DNA of 64,000 bases from Eubacterium_G segne (GTDB taxonomy: Bacteria; Bacillota; Clostridia; Lachnospirales; Lachnospiraceae), in assembly GCF_014287775.1 (NCBI RefSeq), contig NZ_JACOOZ010000003.1, forward strand, positions 248,001-312,000, written 5' to 3'. The notes below the pieces were generated by a model. That model was not told the origin of the DNA, ran no database searches, and saw only the letters and a program-made list of their open reading frames with translations. Positions 26,354 to 34,784 of this stretch are shown one piece after another (the stretch's first letter is position 1; each line of letters begins with the position of its first letter). The position numbers and the translations under genes were made by a program.

Positions 26354-26668
26354 GTTCCGGTAGGAATGTTTTTTGGGTGAGCACGATTTTGTGAATATAT
26401 GTTTGATGTTTTTAATCTTATAGCTGTGGATTTTGATGTTTTTTAAATTTTTTGGCTGTGGAATTAGTGATTTCTCTGCAACATTCTAGCGCAAATTGTC
26501 TCTTTTTCGGCTTGTAACAAAGCAAATCGCATAAAAAAGCAGATTTTTCTATTACACATAGAACAATCTGCTTTTTACTTATAATTATATTTATTTATAA
26601 CTAACTTCTCTACAATTTTGTATTTCCAATACTCAAACTCATTATTTTCATAATTAATATATCATTCC
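26354..26668. other. Gene-free stretch between convergent genes, with a short tandem duplication
   Basis: No supported ORF. An imperfect direct repeat of about 30 bp is visible: TTTGATGTTTTTAATC...AGCTGTGGA (26401-26430) and TTTGATGTTTTTTAAA...GGCTGTGGA (26431-26461). A bidirectional terminator follows at 26534-26576. Confidence 0.5.
26534..26576. terminator. Bidirectional terminator between the activase gene and ung
   Basis: AAAAAGCAGATT (26534-26545) pairs perfectly with AATCTGCTTTTT (26565-26576). Stem ends give T tracts on both strands, fitting the convergent gene ends at 26353 and 26669. Confidence 0.8.
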
Positions 26669-27343
26669 CTATATATTCTCAATCTGCCAGTCTATCGGCT
26701 CCACCCCATTGGCTACCAAAAATTCATTTGCCTTGCTAAAGTGTTTGCATCCAAAGAATCCACGATATGCAGACAACGGACTTGGATGTGGTGCTTCTAA
26801 AATTAAATGCTTAGGATTGGTAAGCATTGCCTTCTTACGTCTTGCAGGTGTTCCCCACAGAAAATATACAATAGGTCTGTCCTGTGCATTTACAGCCTGT
26901 ATAACTGCATCTGTAAACATTTCCCAGCCATGTCCCTGATGGGAATTTGCCTGATGTGCCCTGACAGTTAAAACAGTGTTTAACAGCAAAACACCCTGGT
27001 CAGCCCATTTTTTTAAATATCCGTTATTAGGGATATAACATCCCAAGTCATCATGCAATTCCTTATAAATATTTACAAGTGATGGAGGAATGTCATTTCC
27101 CGGCAATACTGAAAAAGACAAACCATGGGCCTGATTAACATTATGATACGGATCCTGCCCCAACAGTAAAACTTTCACATCCTTAAGTGGTGTGAAATGA
27201 AATGCGTTAAAAATATCATCCGCCGGTGGGTATACTATTGTCTTACTATATTCGTCCCTTACGAAATTATATAAATCTTTATAATATGGCTTTCTAAATT
27301 CCGTAGATAAGGGTTCTACCCAGTCATTAGTAATCATTCCCAT
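26669..27343 (-). CDS. ung: Uracil-DNA glycosylase, family 1
   Basis: 224 aa, normal size. It removes uracil from DNA at the start of base-excision repair. Seen: the water-activating Asp64 in LLGQDPYHN, GLSFSV, LLLNTVLTVR with the uracil-contacting Asn, YFLWGTPARRK, and the DNA-intercalation loop HPSPLSAYRGFFG with the catalytic His. Start ATG with GGAG eight bases upstream. It lies 107 bp after the lipid kinase gene and ends at the bidirectional terminator. Confidence 0.97.
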   Translation of the reverse strand: MGMITNDWVEPLSTEFRKPYYKDLYNFVRDEYSKTIVYPPADDIFNAFHFTPLKDVKVLLLGQDPYHNVNQAHGLSFSVLPGNDIPPSLVNIYKELHDDLGCYIPNNGYLKKWADQGVLLLNTVLTVRAHQANSHQGHGWEMFTDAVIQAVNAQDRPIVYFLWGTPARRKKAMLTNPKHLILEAPHPSPLSAYRGFFGCKHFSKANEFLVANGVEPIDWQIENI

Positions 27344-27450
27344 ATTTCTATCTCCTTATATCTAATTTCAAAACAATTTTTCCATTTTCATGTCAGATTT
27401 CCGGAATTTTAATGCTTATCTTTGTATCTGACCAAAACAATTTTTAATAC

Positions 27451-28326
27451 CTATTTTTCCAAAATTTCGTTAATAAACAATCTGTCATTAAAAACCTGTA
27501 CTGCCCTTTTATCTATTTCCAATTCAAAATGTTTTGAAGTAAGCATTTCCCCATCCACATTAAATGTGTAAGGTTCCTCACAATCTACCGTAATCTTTGA
27601 ATCTTTATATTTCTTAATAGCCTTGTCATTTTCATGTTTTCCCCGGATTAATTTTAAAAGCACAGGCAATATTTTAATCTTAGACATTTTTTCCACAACA
27701 TAAATATCAAACATTCCATCATCTAATATGGCATGAGGAGCAATTCTAAAACCTCCGCCATAATATTGTCCGTTGCACACAGCAAAAATAGTGCAATAAT
27801 TACTTACCGTTGTTTCACCCATTGATATCGTAAGTTTCTTAAATTTGTACTTAAAATAAGTGTATACAAGACTTACATTATATCTCTGACTTACCGGAAC
27901 CCACTTTTTATTCCGAATTACTGACACATTATTTGCCACATCTGCATCCAGTCCCACACATGCTAAATTGATAAAATAATGGCTGTTAATTTTGCCTAAA
28001 TCAATGTAATGAATTCCTGACTCAAAATTTCTTAATGTCTTATCAAAATCATTTCCACTACCTGTAGGTATATTCCCAAGAATTTTATTTTTTGAGCCTA
28101 CAATACCGTTTAAAACCTCGTTAAGACTTCCGTCACCACCAACTGAAAAAATTACACACTCTTCGTCAGGAATCTGAGATGCCATTTTCTTTGCCTCGCC
28201 TTTCCTTGATGTGTATATAATTTCATAAGGAATTTCCCTTACAATACAGGCTTCCCTTATGTTTTTTTCAATTCGGCTCTTATCTATTTTTCCACTTTTA
28301 GGATTAATAATAAAATAATACTTCAT
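27451..28326 (-). CDS. Diacylglycerol kinase-family lipid kinase (YegS/BmrU type)
   Basis: 291 aa. These enzymes phosphorylate diacylglycerol or related lipids at the membrane; the exact lipid cannot be read from sequence. Seen: YYFIINPKSG at the start, the nucleotide-binding FSVGGDGSLNEVLNGI, GNIPTGSGNDF, a central CNGQYYGGGFRIAP and the closing strand NVDGEM. The ribosome site is weak. It lies 28 bp after hisF, probably in the same transcript as the two-component genes and hisHF. Confidence 0.9.
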   Translation of the reverse strand: MKYYFIINPKSGKIDKSRIEKNIREACIVREIPYEIIYTSRKGEAKKMASQIPDEECVIFSVGGDGSLNEVLNGIVGSKNKILGNIPTGSGNDFDKTLRNFESGIHYIDLGKINSHYFINLACVGLDADVANNVSVIRNKKWVPVSQRYNVSLVYTYFKYKFKKLTISMGETTVSNYCTIFAVCNGQYYGGGFRIAPHAILDDGMFDIYVVEKMSKIKILPVLLKLIRGKHENDKAIKKYKDSKITVDCEEPYTFNVDGEMLTSKHFELEIDKRAVQVFNDRLFINEILEK

Positions 28327-28354
28327 GATTTTTCTGCTGTATAACCTAAAATTA

Positions 28355-29116
28355 TCAGATTCTCACAGACACTCCTTTTTCATCAAGATAATGCTTCAAA
28401 TCCATTATTTCCAATTCCTTATAATGAAACAGCGATGCTGCCAATGCTGCATCTGCATGACCTGTAGTAAGAGCATCATAAAAGTGCTCCTTACTTCCGG
28501 CACCACCTGATGCAATAACCGGAATAGAAACATTATCTGCAATAATTTTTGTCAGTTCAATATCATAACCTTTTTTTACTCCATCACAGTCCATACTTGT
28601 TAGGAGAATTTCCCCTGCACCTAAACGGTCTGCTTTCATCGCCCATTCCACGGCGTCCATTCCCATATCAACACGACCACCGTTTTTGTATATATTCCAA
28701 CCTGAGCCGTCTTCTCTTCTTTTGGCATCAATTGCCACCACCACACACTGACTGCCAAACTTATCTGCCGCCTCGCTTATAAGATTAGGATTCATAATGG
28801 CTGATGAGTTAATAGAGATTTTGTCTGCGCCTTCCCTTAATAAAGCCTTAAAATCATCAACTGTTCTTATTCCTCCACCAACTGTAAAAGGAATAAAAAC
28901 CTGCTCAGCAACCTTTCTAACCATGTCCACAACTGTTTTTCTATGGTCACTTGAAGCTGTAATATCTAAAAAAACCAGTTCGTCAGCTCCTGCCTTATTG
29001 TACGCCTTTGCCACCTCCACGGGGTCTCCGGCATCTCTTAAATTAACAAAATTTGTTCCCTTAACCACCCTGTTGTTATTTACATCCAGACATGGAATAA
29101 TTCTTTTTGTATGCAT
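28355..29116 (-). CDS. hisF: Imidazole glycerol phosphate synthase, cyclase subunit
   Basis: 253 aa from the ATG at 29116, which has GGAG six bases upstream; an in-frame TTG four codons earlier is less likely. With HisH it forms IGP and AICAR in histidine synthesis. Seen: catalytic Asp11 in RIIPCLDV, FLDITAS, GGGIRT, the second catalytic Asp in VVVAIDAKR, and the phosphate-binding ASGGAGS. hisH lies directly upstream (18-bp gap). The other his genes are absent from the neighbourhood; instead a two-component system precedes the pair. Confidence 0.96.
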   Translation of the reverse strand: MHTKRIIPCLDVNNNRVVKGTNFVNLRDAGDPVEVAKAYNKAGADELVFLDITASSDHRKTVVDMVRKVAEQVFIPFTVGGGIRTVDDFKALLREGADKISINSSAIMNPNLISEAADKFGSQCVVVAIDAKRREDGSGWNIYKNGGRVDMGMDAVEWAMKADRLGAGEILLTSMDCDGVKKGYDIELTKIIADNVSIPVIASGGAGSKEHFYDALTTGHADAALAASLFHYKELEIMDLKHYLDEKGVSVRI

Positions 29117-29134
29117 ATCATTCTCCAATCCGTA

Positions 29135-29740
29135 CTAAAGTTTTGCAAAATTTGATAAAATCTTAAGACCTACGTCTCCGCTTTTTTCAGGATGAAACTG
29201 GCAGGCGAAAACATTGTCCTTTTCAACTGATGCATGAATATGGGTAACATATTCCGTACTTGCCTTAACCATTTCCTCATCCCTTGCCTTTAGATAATAA
29301 GAATGAACAAAATAAACATATGCATTTTCTGCAACACCGTCAAATAATCTTCCATTATTTGTAAGCTCCAGTGAATTCCAGCCAATATGTGGAATCTTAT
29401 ATCCCGGCTTATCCGGTATTCTTAAAATATTTCCCGGTAAAATTCCCAAGCCACTGACTCCCGGTGTTTCATCACTACTTTCAAATAATAACTGTAGCCC
29501 TAAACAAATCCCTAAAAATGGTATTTTTTTATCTACCACATCATATATGGTATTTACCAGATTATAATCCTTAAGTTTATTCATTGCATCACCGAAAGCT
29601 CCTACTCCCGGCAAAACCACTTTATCAGCGGATAAAATTTCATCGCGATCTCTTGAGAGAACTGTTTCTTCACCTAAATACTGAAATGCCTTTTCAACAC
29701 TTCGTATATTTCCAGCATCGTAGTCTAGTATCGCTATCAT
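29135..29740 (-). CDS. hisH: Imidazole glycerol phosphate synthase, glutaminase subunit
   Basis: 201 aa. A class I glutamine amidotransferase delivering ammonia to HisF. Seen: DYDAGNIRSVEKA at the start, oxyanion region LPGVGAFGDAM, nucleophile Cys79 in PFLGICLGLQLLFE, HIGWNSL, YFVHSYY and the catalytic His-Glu in FACQFHPEKSG. It starts at an ATG 9 bp after the histidine kinase gene and leads into hisF. Confidence 0.96.
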   Translation of the reverse strand: MIAILDYDAGNIRSVEKAFQYLGEETVLSRDRDEILSADKVVLPGVGAFGDAMNKLKDYNLVNTIYDVVDKKIPFLGICLGLQLLFESSDETPGVSGLGILPGNILRIPDKPGYKIPHIGWNSLELTNNGRLFDGVAENAYVYFVHSYYLKARDEEMVKASTEYVTHIHASVEKDNVFACQFHPEKSGDVGLKILSNFAKL

Positions 29741-29749
29741 ATGTCTAAC

Positions 29750-31243
29750 CTATTTTCCTTCCTTTGGATTAATCCTGCTGTCTAATTCAAACCAAAATTC
29801 CACACCGTCTGCGTAATTGTTTACACCGCATCCCATGCCATGCCTGTCCATAATTGCCTTAACAATGGACAAACCAATTCCGTTTCCACCGTAAGCCCTC
29901 GTTCTTGCTTTATCCACCTTGTAAAATTTAATCCAGATATTTTCAAGTTCACTTTCCGGTATCTGTTTTCCTGAATTAAACACCGATACTCTTACTATAC
30001 CATTTTTTTCGGTAATTTCCACATTAATTATTTTCTTAGCATCAACATGATTTATGGCATTACTTAAATAATTGGTTATAACCTCCTCAATTTGGAACTC
30101 ATCAGCCCACACGCTTACAGGTTCCCTATGTCTGAAAGTAATATTTACGCCCTTTTGCTGTGCCTTAATTCCTATTGAATTAATAACACCTTCAATAACT
30201 GACACAATATCAAATCTCTCCAGATTAACCTGAGTTCCACCAAATTCCAACTGATTAAGAGTAAGCAGGTTTTTAACCATTTTGTTCATTTTAGCTGCTT
30301 CATCTACAATTACATCACAATAATACTGAACATCCTCCGGATTGTCACTTATGCCTTCCTGAAGACCTTCCGCATATCCCTGAATCAGTGCTATAGGAGT
30401 TTTTAGTTCGTGGGAAACATTTGAAATAAACTCTTTTCTCATTTCATCCACTTCCTCTTTTTTGGCAATGTCCTTTTTCAATTCAATATTAGCTGATTTA
30501 AGTTCAGTAATTGTCTCTTCAAGCTTTTCGGACATTTCATTTATACTTTCTCCCAAAACACCCAGTTCATCTTTATAATGTCCCTGATATTTAACGTTAA
30601 AATCCAGCTTTGACATTCTTTTTGAAATATCCGCAAGGCTTAAAAGTGCCTTTGTGTACCGGTTCATAAAGAATAAAATCACAATGGTTGTAATTAAAAT
30701 TACAACAACCCCAAGAATTAAATAAAACTGATTAGTTATGGCAACACTTTCCTTAAAGTTTTCAACAGACATCCTTATAACTGCAAAGTTTCCATTATCT
30801 AAAACGGAATATAACTCGTAATGCTTGTCTGATGTTACATCATCAACCATATATTGAAGTGTATAATCCTTCTTAGACTCTATAACGGTACCTTTATTGC
30901 CATTAATATTTTTTCCATAAACAAGGCTTGCCCATCTGTCTGCCAGATTTTTTCCCGGTCCATAGGAATATACCGACTGACCTGAAACATCCACAATTAT
31001 CAGAGTTGCTCCGTCTGTTTCGCATATACTGTTAAGCTTGCTACTGTTTTTTGAATCCTCAAGGTCCGGATCTTTAGCCACAATTTCCTGTAATGTTTTA
31101 TATACTTCCTTTATGGCAGCCTGTTTTTTATTTGTATAAAATTTTTCCATGAAAACGGTGCTGAATACTCCAATGCTTCCTACGGAAATTGTCATTATTA
31201 CAATAATCAGCGCCGTGATTTTGTATCTGATTGAATGTTTCAT
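29750..31243 (-). CDS. Sensor histidine kinase
   Basis: 497 aa. Membrane helices at about 10-30 and 173-195 enclose an extracytoplasmic sensor region of about 140 residues. Then a HAMP domain (about 195-250), a HisKA domain with phospho-acceptor His in FISNVSHELKTPIAL, and a HATPase domain (NYLSNAINH N-box, later GGNGIGLSIVKAIM). It partners the response regulator just upstream; the start overlaps that gene's stop by one base (TAATG). The signal is unknown. Genes hisH and hisF follow directly. Confidence 0.94.
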   Translation of the reverse strand: MKHSIRYKITALIIVIMTISVGSIGVFSTVFMEKFYTNKKQAAIKEVYKTLQEIVAKDPDLEDSKNSSKLNSICETDGATLIIVDVSGQSVYSYGPGKNLADRWASLVYGKNINGNKGTVIESKKDYTLQYMVDDVTSDKHYELYSVLDNGNFAVIRMSVENFKESVAITNQFYLILGVVVILITTIVILFFMNRYTKALLSLADISKRMSKLDFNVKYQGHYKDELGVLGESINEMSEKLEETITELKSANIELKKDIAKKEEVDEMRKEFISNVSHELKTPIALIQGYAEGLQEGISDNPEDVQYYCDVIVDEAAKMNKMVKNLLTLNQLEFGGTQVNLERFDIVSVIEGVINSIGIKAQQKGVNITFRHREPVSVWADEFQIEEVITNYLSNAINHVDAKKIINVEITEKNGIVRVSVFNSGKQIPESELENIWIKFYKVDKARTRAYGGNGIGLSIVKAIMDRHGMGCGVNNYADGVEFWFELDSRINPKEGK

Positions 31244-31920
31244 TAATTAACCTCAAACTTATATCCCATACCCCAAATAGTATGTATGTATTTTCCACAG
31301 TCGCCTAATTTGCTCCTTAATTTTTTTACATGGGTATCTATAGTTCTGGCATCCCCAAAATAATCATAATTCCATACATTATTCAAGATATTTTCCCTTG
31401 ACAATGCAAGACCTTTATTCTTCACAAAATAAGTTAAAAGTTCAAATTCCTTGAAACTTAATTCAACAATTTCACCCTTTACCTTAACTATATGGGCAGC
31501 TTTGTTTATTTCAATATCCCCTGCCTGCTCAATCTCTCCCTGGTCAATATTGTTGGTTCTTCTTAATATGGCATCAACCCTTGCAACCAAAATTCTCGGG
31601 CTGAAAGGTTTTGAAATATACTCATCAACTCCCAACTCGAATCCAAGAAGTTCATCACTTTCCTCACTTTTTGCCGTGAGCATAATAATAGGAACCTTTG
31701 ACAATTTTCTAATCTCCCTGCATACTTCCCAGCCATCCATTTTAGGCATCATTACATCAAGAATAATCAAATCAAAATCATTGTTTTTGATAAATAAATT
31801 AATGGCTTCTTCTCCGTCTGCCGCCTCAACTACCTTATACTGCTTTCTTGTTAAAAAGTCATTAACAAGCTTTCTCATTCTTTCTTCATCATCTACAACA
31901 AGAATTTTCAACTGTTCCAT
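31243..31920 (-). CDS. OmpR/PhoB-family response regulator
   Basis: 225 aa. Receiver domain 1-120 with acidic pair Asp10-Asp11 and phospho-acceptor Asp55 in LIILDVMMPKMDGWE, the Lys in YISKPFSPR, then a winged-helix DNA-binding domain (about 130-225: LSFKEFELLTYFVKN, DTHVKKLRSKLGD, IWGMGYKFE). It starts with GGAGG before the ATG. A promoter is visible at 31943-31971. Confidence 0.95.
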   Translation of the reverse strand: MEQLKILVVDDEERMRKLVNDFLTRKQYKVVEAADGEEAINLFIKNNDFDLIILDVMMPKMDGWEVCREIRKLSKVPIIMLTAKSEESDELLGFELGVDEYISKPFSPRILVARVDAILRRTNNIDQGEIEQAGDIEINKAAHIVKVKGEIVELSFKEFELLTYFVKNKGLALSRENILNNVWNYDYFGDARTIDTHVKKLRSKLGDCGKYIHTIWGMGYKFEVN

Positions 31921-31942
31921 AGCGTACCTCCATATCTTTTAC

Positions 31943-31971
31943 ATTTTATCAGTTATCCTGTGATATTACAA
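31943..31971 (-). promoter_or_regulatory. Promoter of the two-component/hisHF run
   Basis: On the minus strand TTGTAA (31966-31971), 17 bp, TAAAAT (31943-31948), with the response regulator start codon about 20 bp further on. Confidence 0.55.
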
Positions 31972-32043
31972 TTTTATATTTATATTAAATAACAAATATG
32001 TGTAAAAAAAATGAATTCCTGTATCTTATCATTGTGGTATGAT

Positions 32044-32232
32044 TTAAAGATTTTTGTTTAAAATATTTCTAACATTTTTCCAATCAATTCCTGCATATTT
32101 TAATTGATGAAGTATTGTGCTTCCACCTCCACCATCTACCAAAAAATATTCATTATCTTTATGCAATATAAAACAAGTATTATAACACTCTGTAACAAGT
32201 GCATTTCCGATACCTAGCATTGTAATATTCAT
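32044..32232 (-). pseudogene. N-terminal remnant of a metallo-beta-lactamase-fold gene
   Basis: 62 codons: the start (MNITMLGIGNALVTECYNTC) and FLVDGGGGSTILHQLKYAGI match the opening strands of ribonuclease-Z-like MBL-fold proteins. The frame ends in NLNKNL-type residues just where the metal-binding THxHxDH motif should follow. All metal ligands and the rest of the ~250-aa fold are missing, and no continuation was found in the 123 bp downstream. A deletion is therefore inferred. It has a plausible AAGGA ribosome site, but a functional product is unlikely. Confidence 0.6.
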
Positions 32233-32336
32233 AGATTTTTTCCTTAATGTAGCGCCCCTCCATCGGTCAACGGTAATTGGTCGTAAACATCCTAAAAAAG
32301 GACTTTGTTCATTTTGTTTTCTACTCCAATTCTACT

Positions 32337-33668
32337 TTACTGTGTCAAAAACGGCATAAGATAAAACGGTTTCAGCAATAATTTTTCCTCTTTTCCAACA
32401 TCTTTCTGTGACAACAAATATATGTTATGCACATTTTTTGAAAACTTCCTGTTAAACTCATTAATTGATTCATGTTTTCCCGAACCGGAAGACTTTACTT
32501 CAAAGGCATTTATTTTACTACCTTCCGAAATCAGAAAATCTACTTCATAATAATGTGTGCTTCCGGCTTTTTCCCATGTGTGATAATAGAGTTCTCTTCC
32601 TGATGCCGTAATCATTTGAGCAACAAGATTTTCATAAAGATATCCAAAATTTGCAGGTAATTTATCTGAAAGTAATTTTGCATATACATCATTTTCCGTT
32701 ACCGGTCTGTCAATAAACATTAACGTCACAAATAATCCCGTATCTGAAAGATACAGTTTATAACTATCAAAATCCTTTGTGTCTGCCAGGCTGACTCTTG
32801 GATCCGTCGAATTATAACATGGCAAGACAGTTTTTGAGTCAATCAGCTCATATATCAATTCATCTGCCCTGGTATTATTTTTCTTTCCTATAGCAGTTGT
32901 GATTCTGTATTTACGCAAATCTTTTGCTAATTGAGCCGGAATCGAATGATATAACGCTGATATTCTTCCGGATGAATCAATCTTTTTAAAATCCTCTTCA
33001 TAAAGAGATATTATCTGTCGTTTCACCATATCAATTTCTGAAAAGTTTTTCCCTTCTATATATGCTTCCACCGCCTGCGGCATACCTCCTACAGCCATAT
33101 ATACTCTTAAGTCCCTCATTAATTTGCGATTTGTTGCCTGTCCAATAGCTGAATTCATATGATAAATTTGCCGTAAAAGTTCATAATTATTTCCGGCTGC
33201 CATGCAAAATTCTTCATAATCCATTGGGTAAACCTGTATTTTCATTTCCTCTGATGGAACAAGAATATCTTTTACATTTTTCTTTATTGAAATTAAAGAA
33301 CCTGTTTCCAAATAACTATATCTTCCATCAGATACAAGATGCTTTATTGCCTGTCTGGCTTTCGGAAAAAGTTGAACCTCGTCCAAAATAATCAATGATT
33401 CATGTTCATATAAAGTTATTCCTGTTTCCGCCTGTAATCTTAGAAAAAACATATTCAGATTTCCTATGTCATTAAAACAATCCCTTATGTTATCTGTTGT
33501 TTTTGAAAAATCGATTAAAATATATGACTTATATTCATTCTGCGCAAAATGTTCTGCAATTGTTGACTTTCCAACTCGTCTTGCACCTTCCAGTAAAACT
33601 GCATATTTTTCCGAATATTTATCTTTCCAGTCCAACAATTTTCTATACACTTTTCTTTCAAAATACAT
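32337..33668 (-). CDS. AAA-family ATPase with DUF4143 C-terminal domain
   Basis: 443 aa from the ATG at 33668 (AGGAGG six bases upstream; one in-frame GTG precedes it). Walker A GARRVGKSTIAEHF near residue 30, Walker B SLIILDEVQLF near 95, then a helical region. A C-terminal DUF4143 domain follows, with a nuclease-like pattern YEVDFLISEG...FEVKSSGSGKH (the D-ExK arrangement of PD-(D/E)xK folds). Members are common, patchily distributed and of unsettled function. Upstream are three 33-bp tandem repeats and downstream an MBL remnant, so the patch looks accessory. No membrane segment. Confidence 0.88.
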   Translation of the reverse strand: MYFERKVYRKLLDWKDKYSEKYAVLLEGARRVGKSTIAEHFAQNEYKSYILIDFSKTTDNIRDCFNDIGNLNMFFLRLQAETGITLYEHESLIILDEVQLFPKARQAIKHLVSDGRYSYLETGSLISIKKNVKDILVPSEEMKIQVYPMDYEEFCMAAGNNYELLRQIYHMNSAIGQATNRKLMRDLRVYMAVGGMPQAVEAYIEGKNFSEIDMVKRQIISLYEEDFKKIDSSGRISALYHSIPAQLAKDLRKYRITTAIGKKNNTRADELIYELIDSKTVLPCYNSTDPRVSLADTKDFDSYKLYLSDTGLFVTLMFIDRPVTENDVYAKLLSDKLPANFGYLYENLVAQMITASGRELYYHTWEKAGSTHYYEVDFLISEGSKINAFEVKSSGSGKHESINEFNRKFSKNVHNIYLLSQKDVGKEEKLLLKPFYLMPFLTQ

Positions 33669-33712
33669 CACATACCTCCTAAGCTTAACTATATTAAATC
33701 ATGAAATATGCA

Positions 33713-33811
33713 TTTCTTCAAGATTGTTTTTCCTTATTTTGTGCTTTTCTTCAAGATTATTTATCTTGATTTTGTTCCTTTCTTCAAAATTATGTGCTAA
33801 AATTCGTTATT
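33713..33811. repeat. Three 33-bp imperfect tandem repeats
   Basis: Copies begin TTTCTTCAAGATT at 33713, TTTCTTCAAGATT at 33746 and TTTCTTCAAAATT at 33779, with an exact 33-bp period; the third copy is more divergent. They lie upstream of the AAA ATPase gene. A plus-strand reading frame through them looks like an 11-residue repeat but has no ribosome site or homology. Confidence 0.75.
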
Positions 33812-33836
33812 TTCTTTGCAACGACATAATTTTATA

Positions 33837-34394
33837 CTATTCTTCCGGTATATACCAATACGAATGAAAACCACTAAGAAATGTTAATGCATTTTTTGGC
33901 ATTTGTGTAATGGCAAAATAAATATTACAAAAATCGCCTGCTCCCATTGAAATGGAAAGCACGCCTAACCATGCGAAAAATGACATTTCCGGATTTATAA
34001 TGAATATCAACAATGGCAGGAAACCAAATATAAGGGTGGGAAATAAACTCATCCAAATAAATTGACCTTTAGTGCAATCTTCTGTGCTTATAACAAACAG
34101 TATCCCCCTTTTTATATTTGTATACATCAAAACATCCCCCTTCATCCATATGGCATGTAAAAACTCATGAGGCACTAACACAAGTAACGATGCTATTATT
34201 CCCCAAAAATTATATTCTGCTCCTGAAAGAAAAATAAAAATTAAACCAACTATGAATATTCCACATGCAATTCCATTGGCGATAATTGCAAACTTATTTA
34301 TATCAGGTTCTTTAAATTGAACTGCACCTTCTTGAACCCGCGTAGGCAAGCTATTATCATCCTTATATTCTCCCATAAACTTAAATGATTTCAT
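33837..34394 (-). CDS. DUF3267 putative membrane metalloprotease
   Basis: 185 aa. About four membrane helices. The motif HEFLHAIWM (HExxH) lies between the second and third parts, as in DUF3267 proteins, which resemble site-2-type zinc proteases. A later ISMGAGDFCNIYFA carries an Asp-Asn that could complete a metal site (inference). Start ATG with GGAGG. It is monocistronic between the ATPase repeats and the RNA gene region. Confidence 0.75.
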   Translation of the reverse strand: MKSFKFMGEYKDDNSLPTRVQEGAVQFKEPDINKFAIIANGIACGIFIVGLIFIFLSGAEYNFWGIIASLLVLVPHEFLHAIWMKGDVLMYTNIKRGILFVISTEDCTKGQFIWMSLFPTLIFGFLPLLIFIINPEMSFFAWLGVLSISMGAGDFCNIYFAITQMPKNALTFLSGFHSYWYIPEE

Positions 34395-34483
34395 TATCTA
34401 AACCTCCATCAGCTTAAAATCAGAAATTTACCCCGTCGGCACTTTTCCGTCATCCTTTGATAAATTCATATTCATCATACCAT

Positions 34484-34535
34484 AAAAATAACGGCACTGT
34501 ATATCACTTCCGCAACATACGATGCCGTTATTTTT
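34484..34535. terminator. Terminator of the structured RNA candidate
   Basis: AAAAATAACGGCA (34484-34496) pairs perfectly with TGCCGTTATTTTT (34523-34535), 13 bp, with a 26-nt partly paired loop. Both ends carry T or A tracts, so it could act in both directions. Confidence 0.75.
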
Positions 34536-34696
34536 CTTTGATACACCAAACAAAACATATTTCTGTGTATGATAATATCATATACAGAGTTCGACTTGCT
34601 CAGTTTTAGCGTGGCAGACGCATTAAAAGGCAAACTCTGTTCCCAGGTGCCTGCGTGCTTCATAAGGATTCCTCTCACCTTCGGTGTGTTGCCCCT
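34484..34696 (-). ncRNA. Structured non-coding RNA candidate next to ssrA
   Basis: About 213 nt with no credible protein. Read on the minus strand it holds nested helices. ACAGAGTT/AACTCTGT (34633-34640 with 34584-34591, 8 bp) encloses a hairpin TTTTA-(AT)-GCGT/ACGC-TAAAA with loop CTGCC (around 34605-34627). CACC/GGTG with a 3-nt loop lies at 34676-34686, and a perfect TATGATA/TATCATA stem at about 34566-34583. A 13-bp terminator closes it. A weak promoter (TTGCAT 34725-34730, 17 bp, TTGTAT 34702-34707) puts the start near 34696. Size, clostridial host and compact folding recall the raiA-motif RNAs, but I cannot confirm membership. The minus-strand ORF here is probably spurious. Confidence 0.6.
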
Positions 34697-34751
34697 ACTT
34701 AATACAAATAACGTTTTTGAAAATATGCAACACAAAATACAACCAAAAATT

Positions 34752-34777
34752 AAAAAATCCCCTTTAAATAAGGGGAT
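34752..34777 (-). terminator. ssrA terminator
   Basis: On the minus strand ATCCCCTT, a 5-nt loop, AAGGGGAT, then TTTTTT, directly after the tmRNA 3' end. Confidence 0.9.
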
Positions 34778-34784
34778 ATAAGAG

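Noticed and set aside
33713..33811. Possible CRISPR-like array
   Set aside because: Repeats are contiguous without unique spacers, only three copies, and no cas genes are near.
33466..33867. 133-aa plus-strand ORF with an 11-residue repeat
   Set aside because: The repeat is a by-product of the 33-bp DNA repeats; the frame overlaps the ATPase gene and lacks a ribosome site.
34475..34735. 86-aa minus-strand ORF next to ssrA
   Set aside because: No ribosome site, runs through the terminator stem and the helices of the RNA candidate; better explained as a structured RNA.
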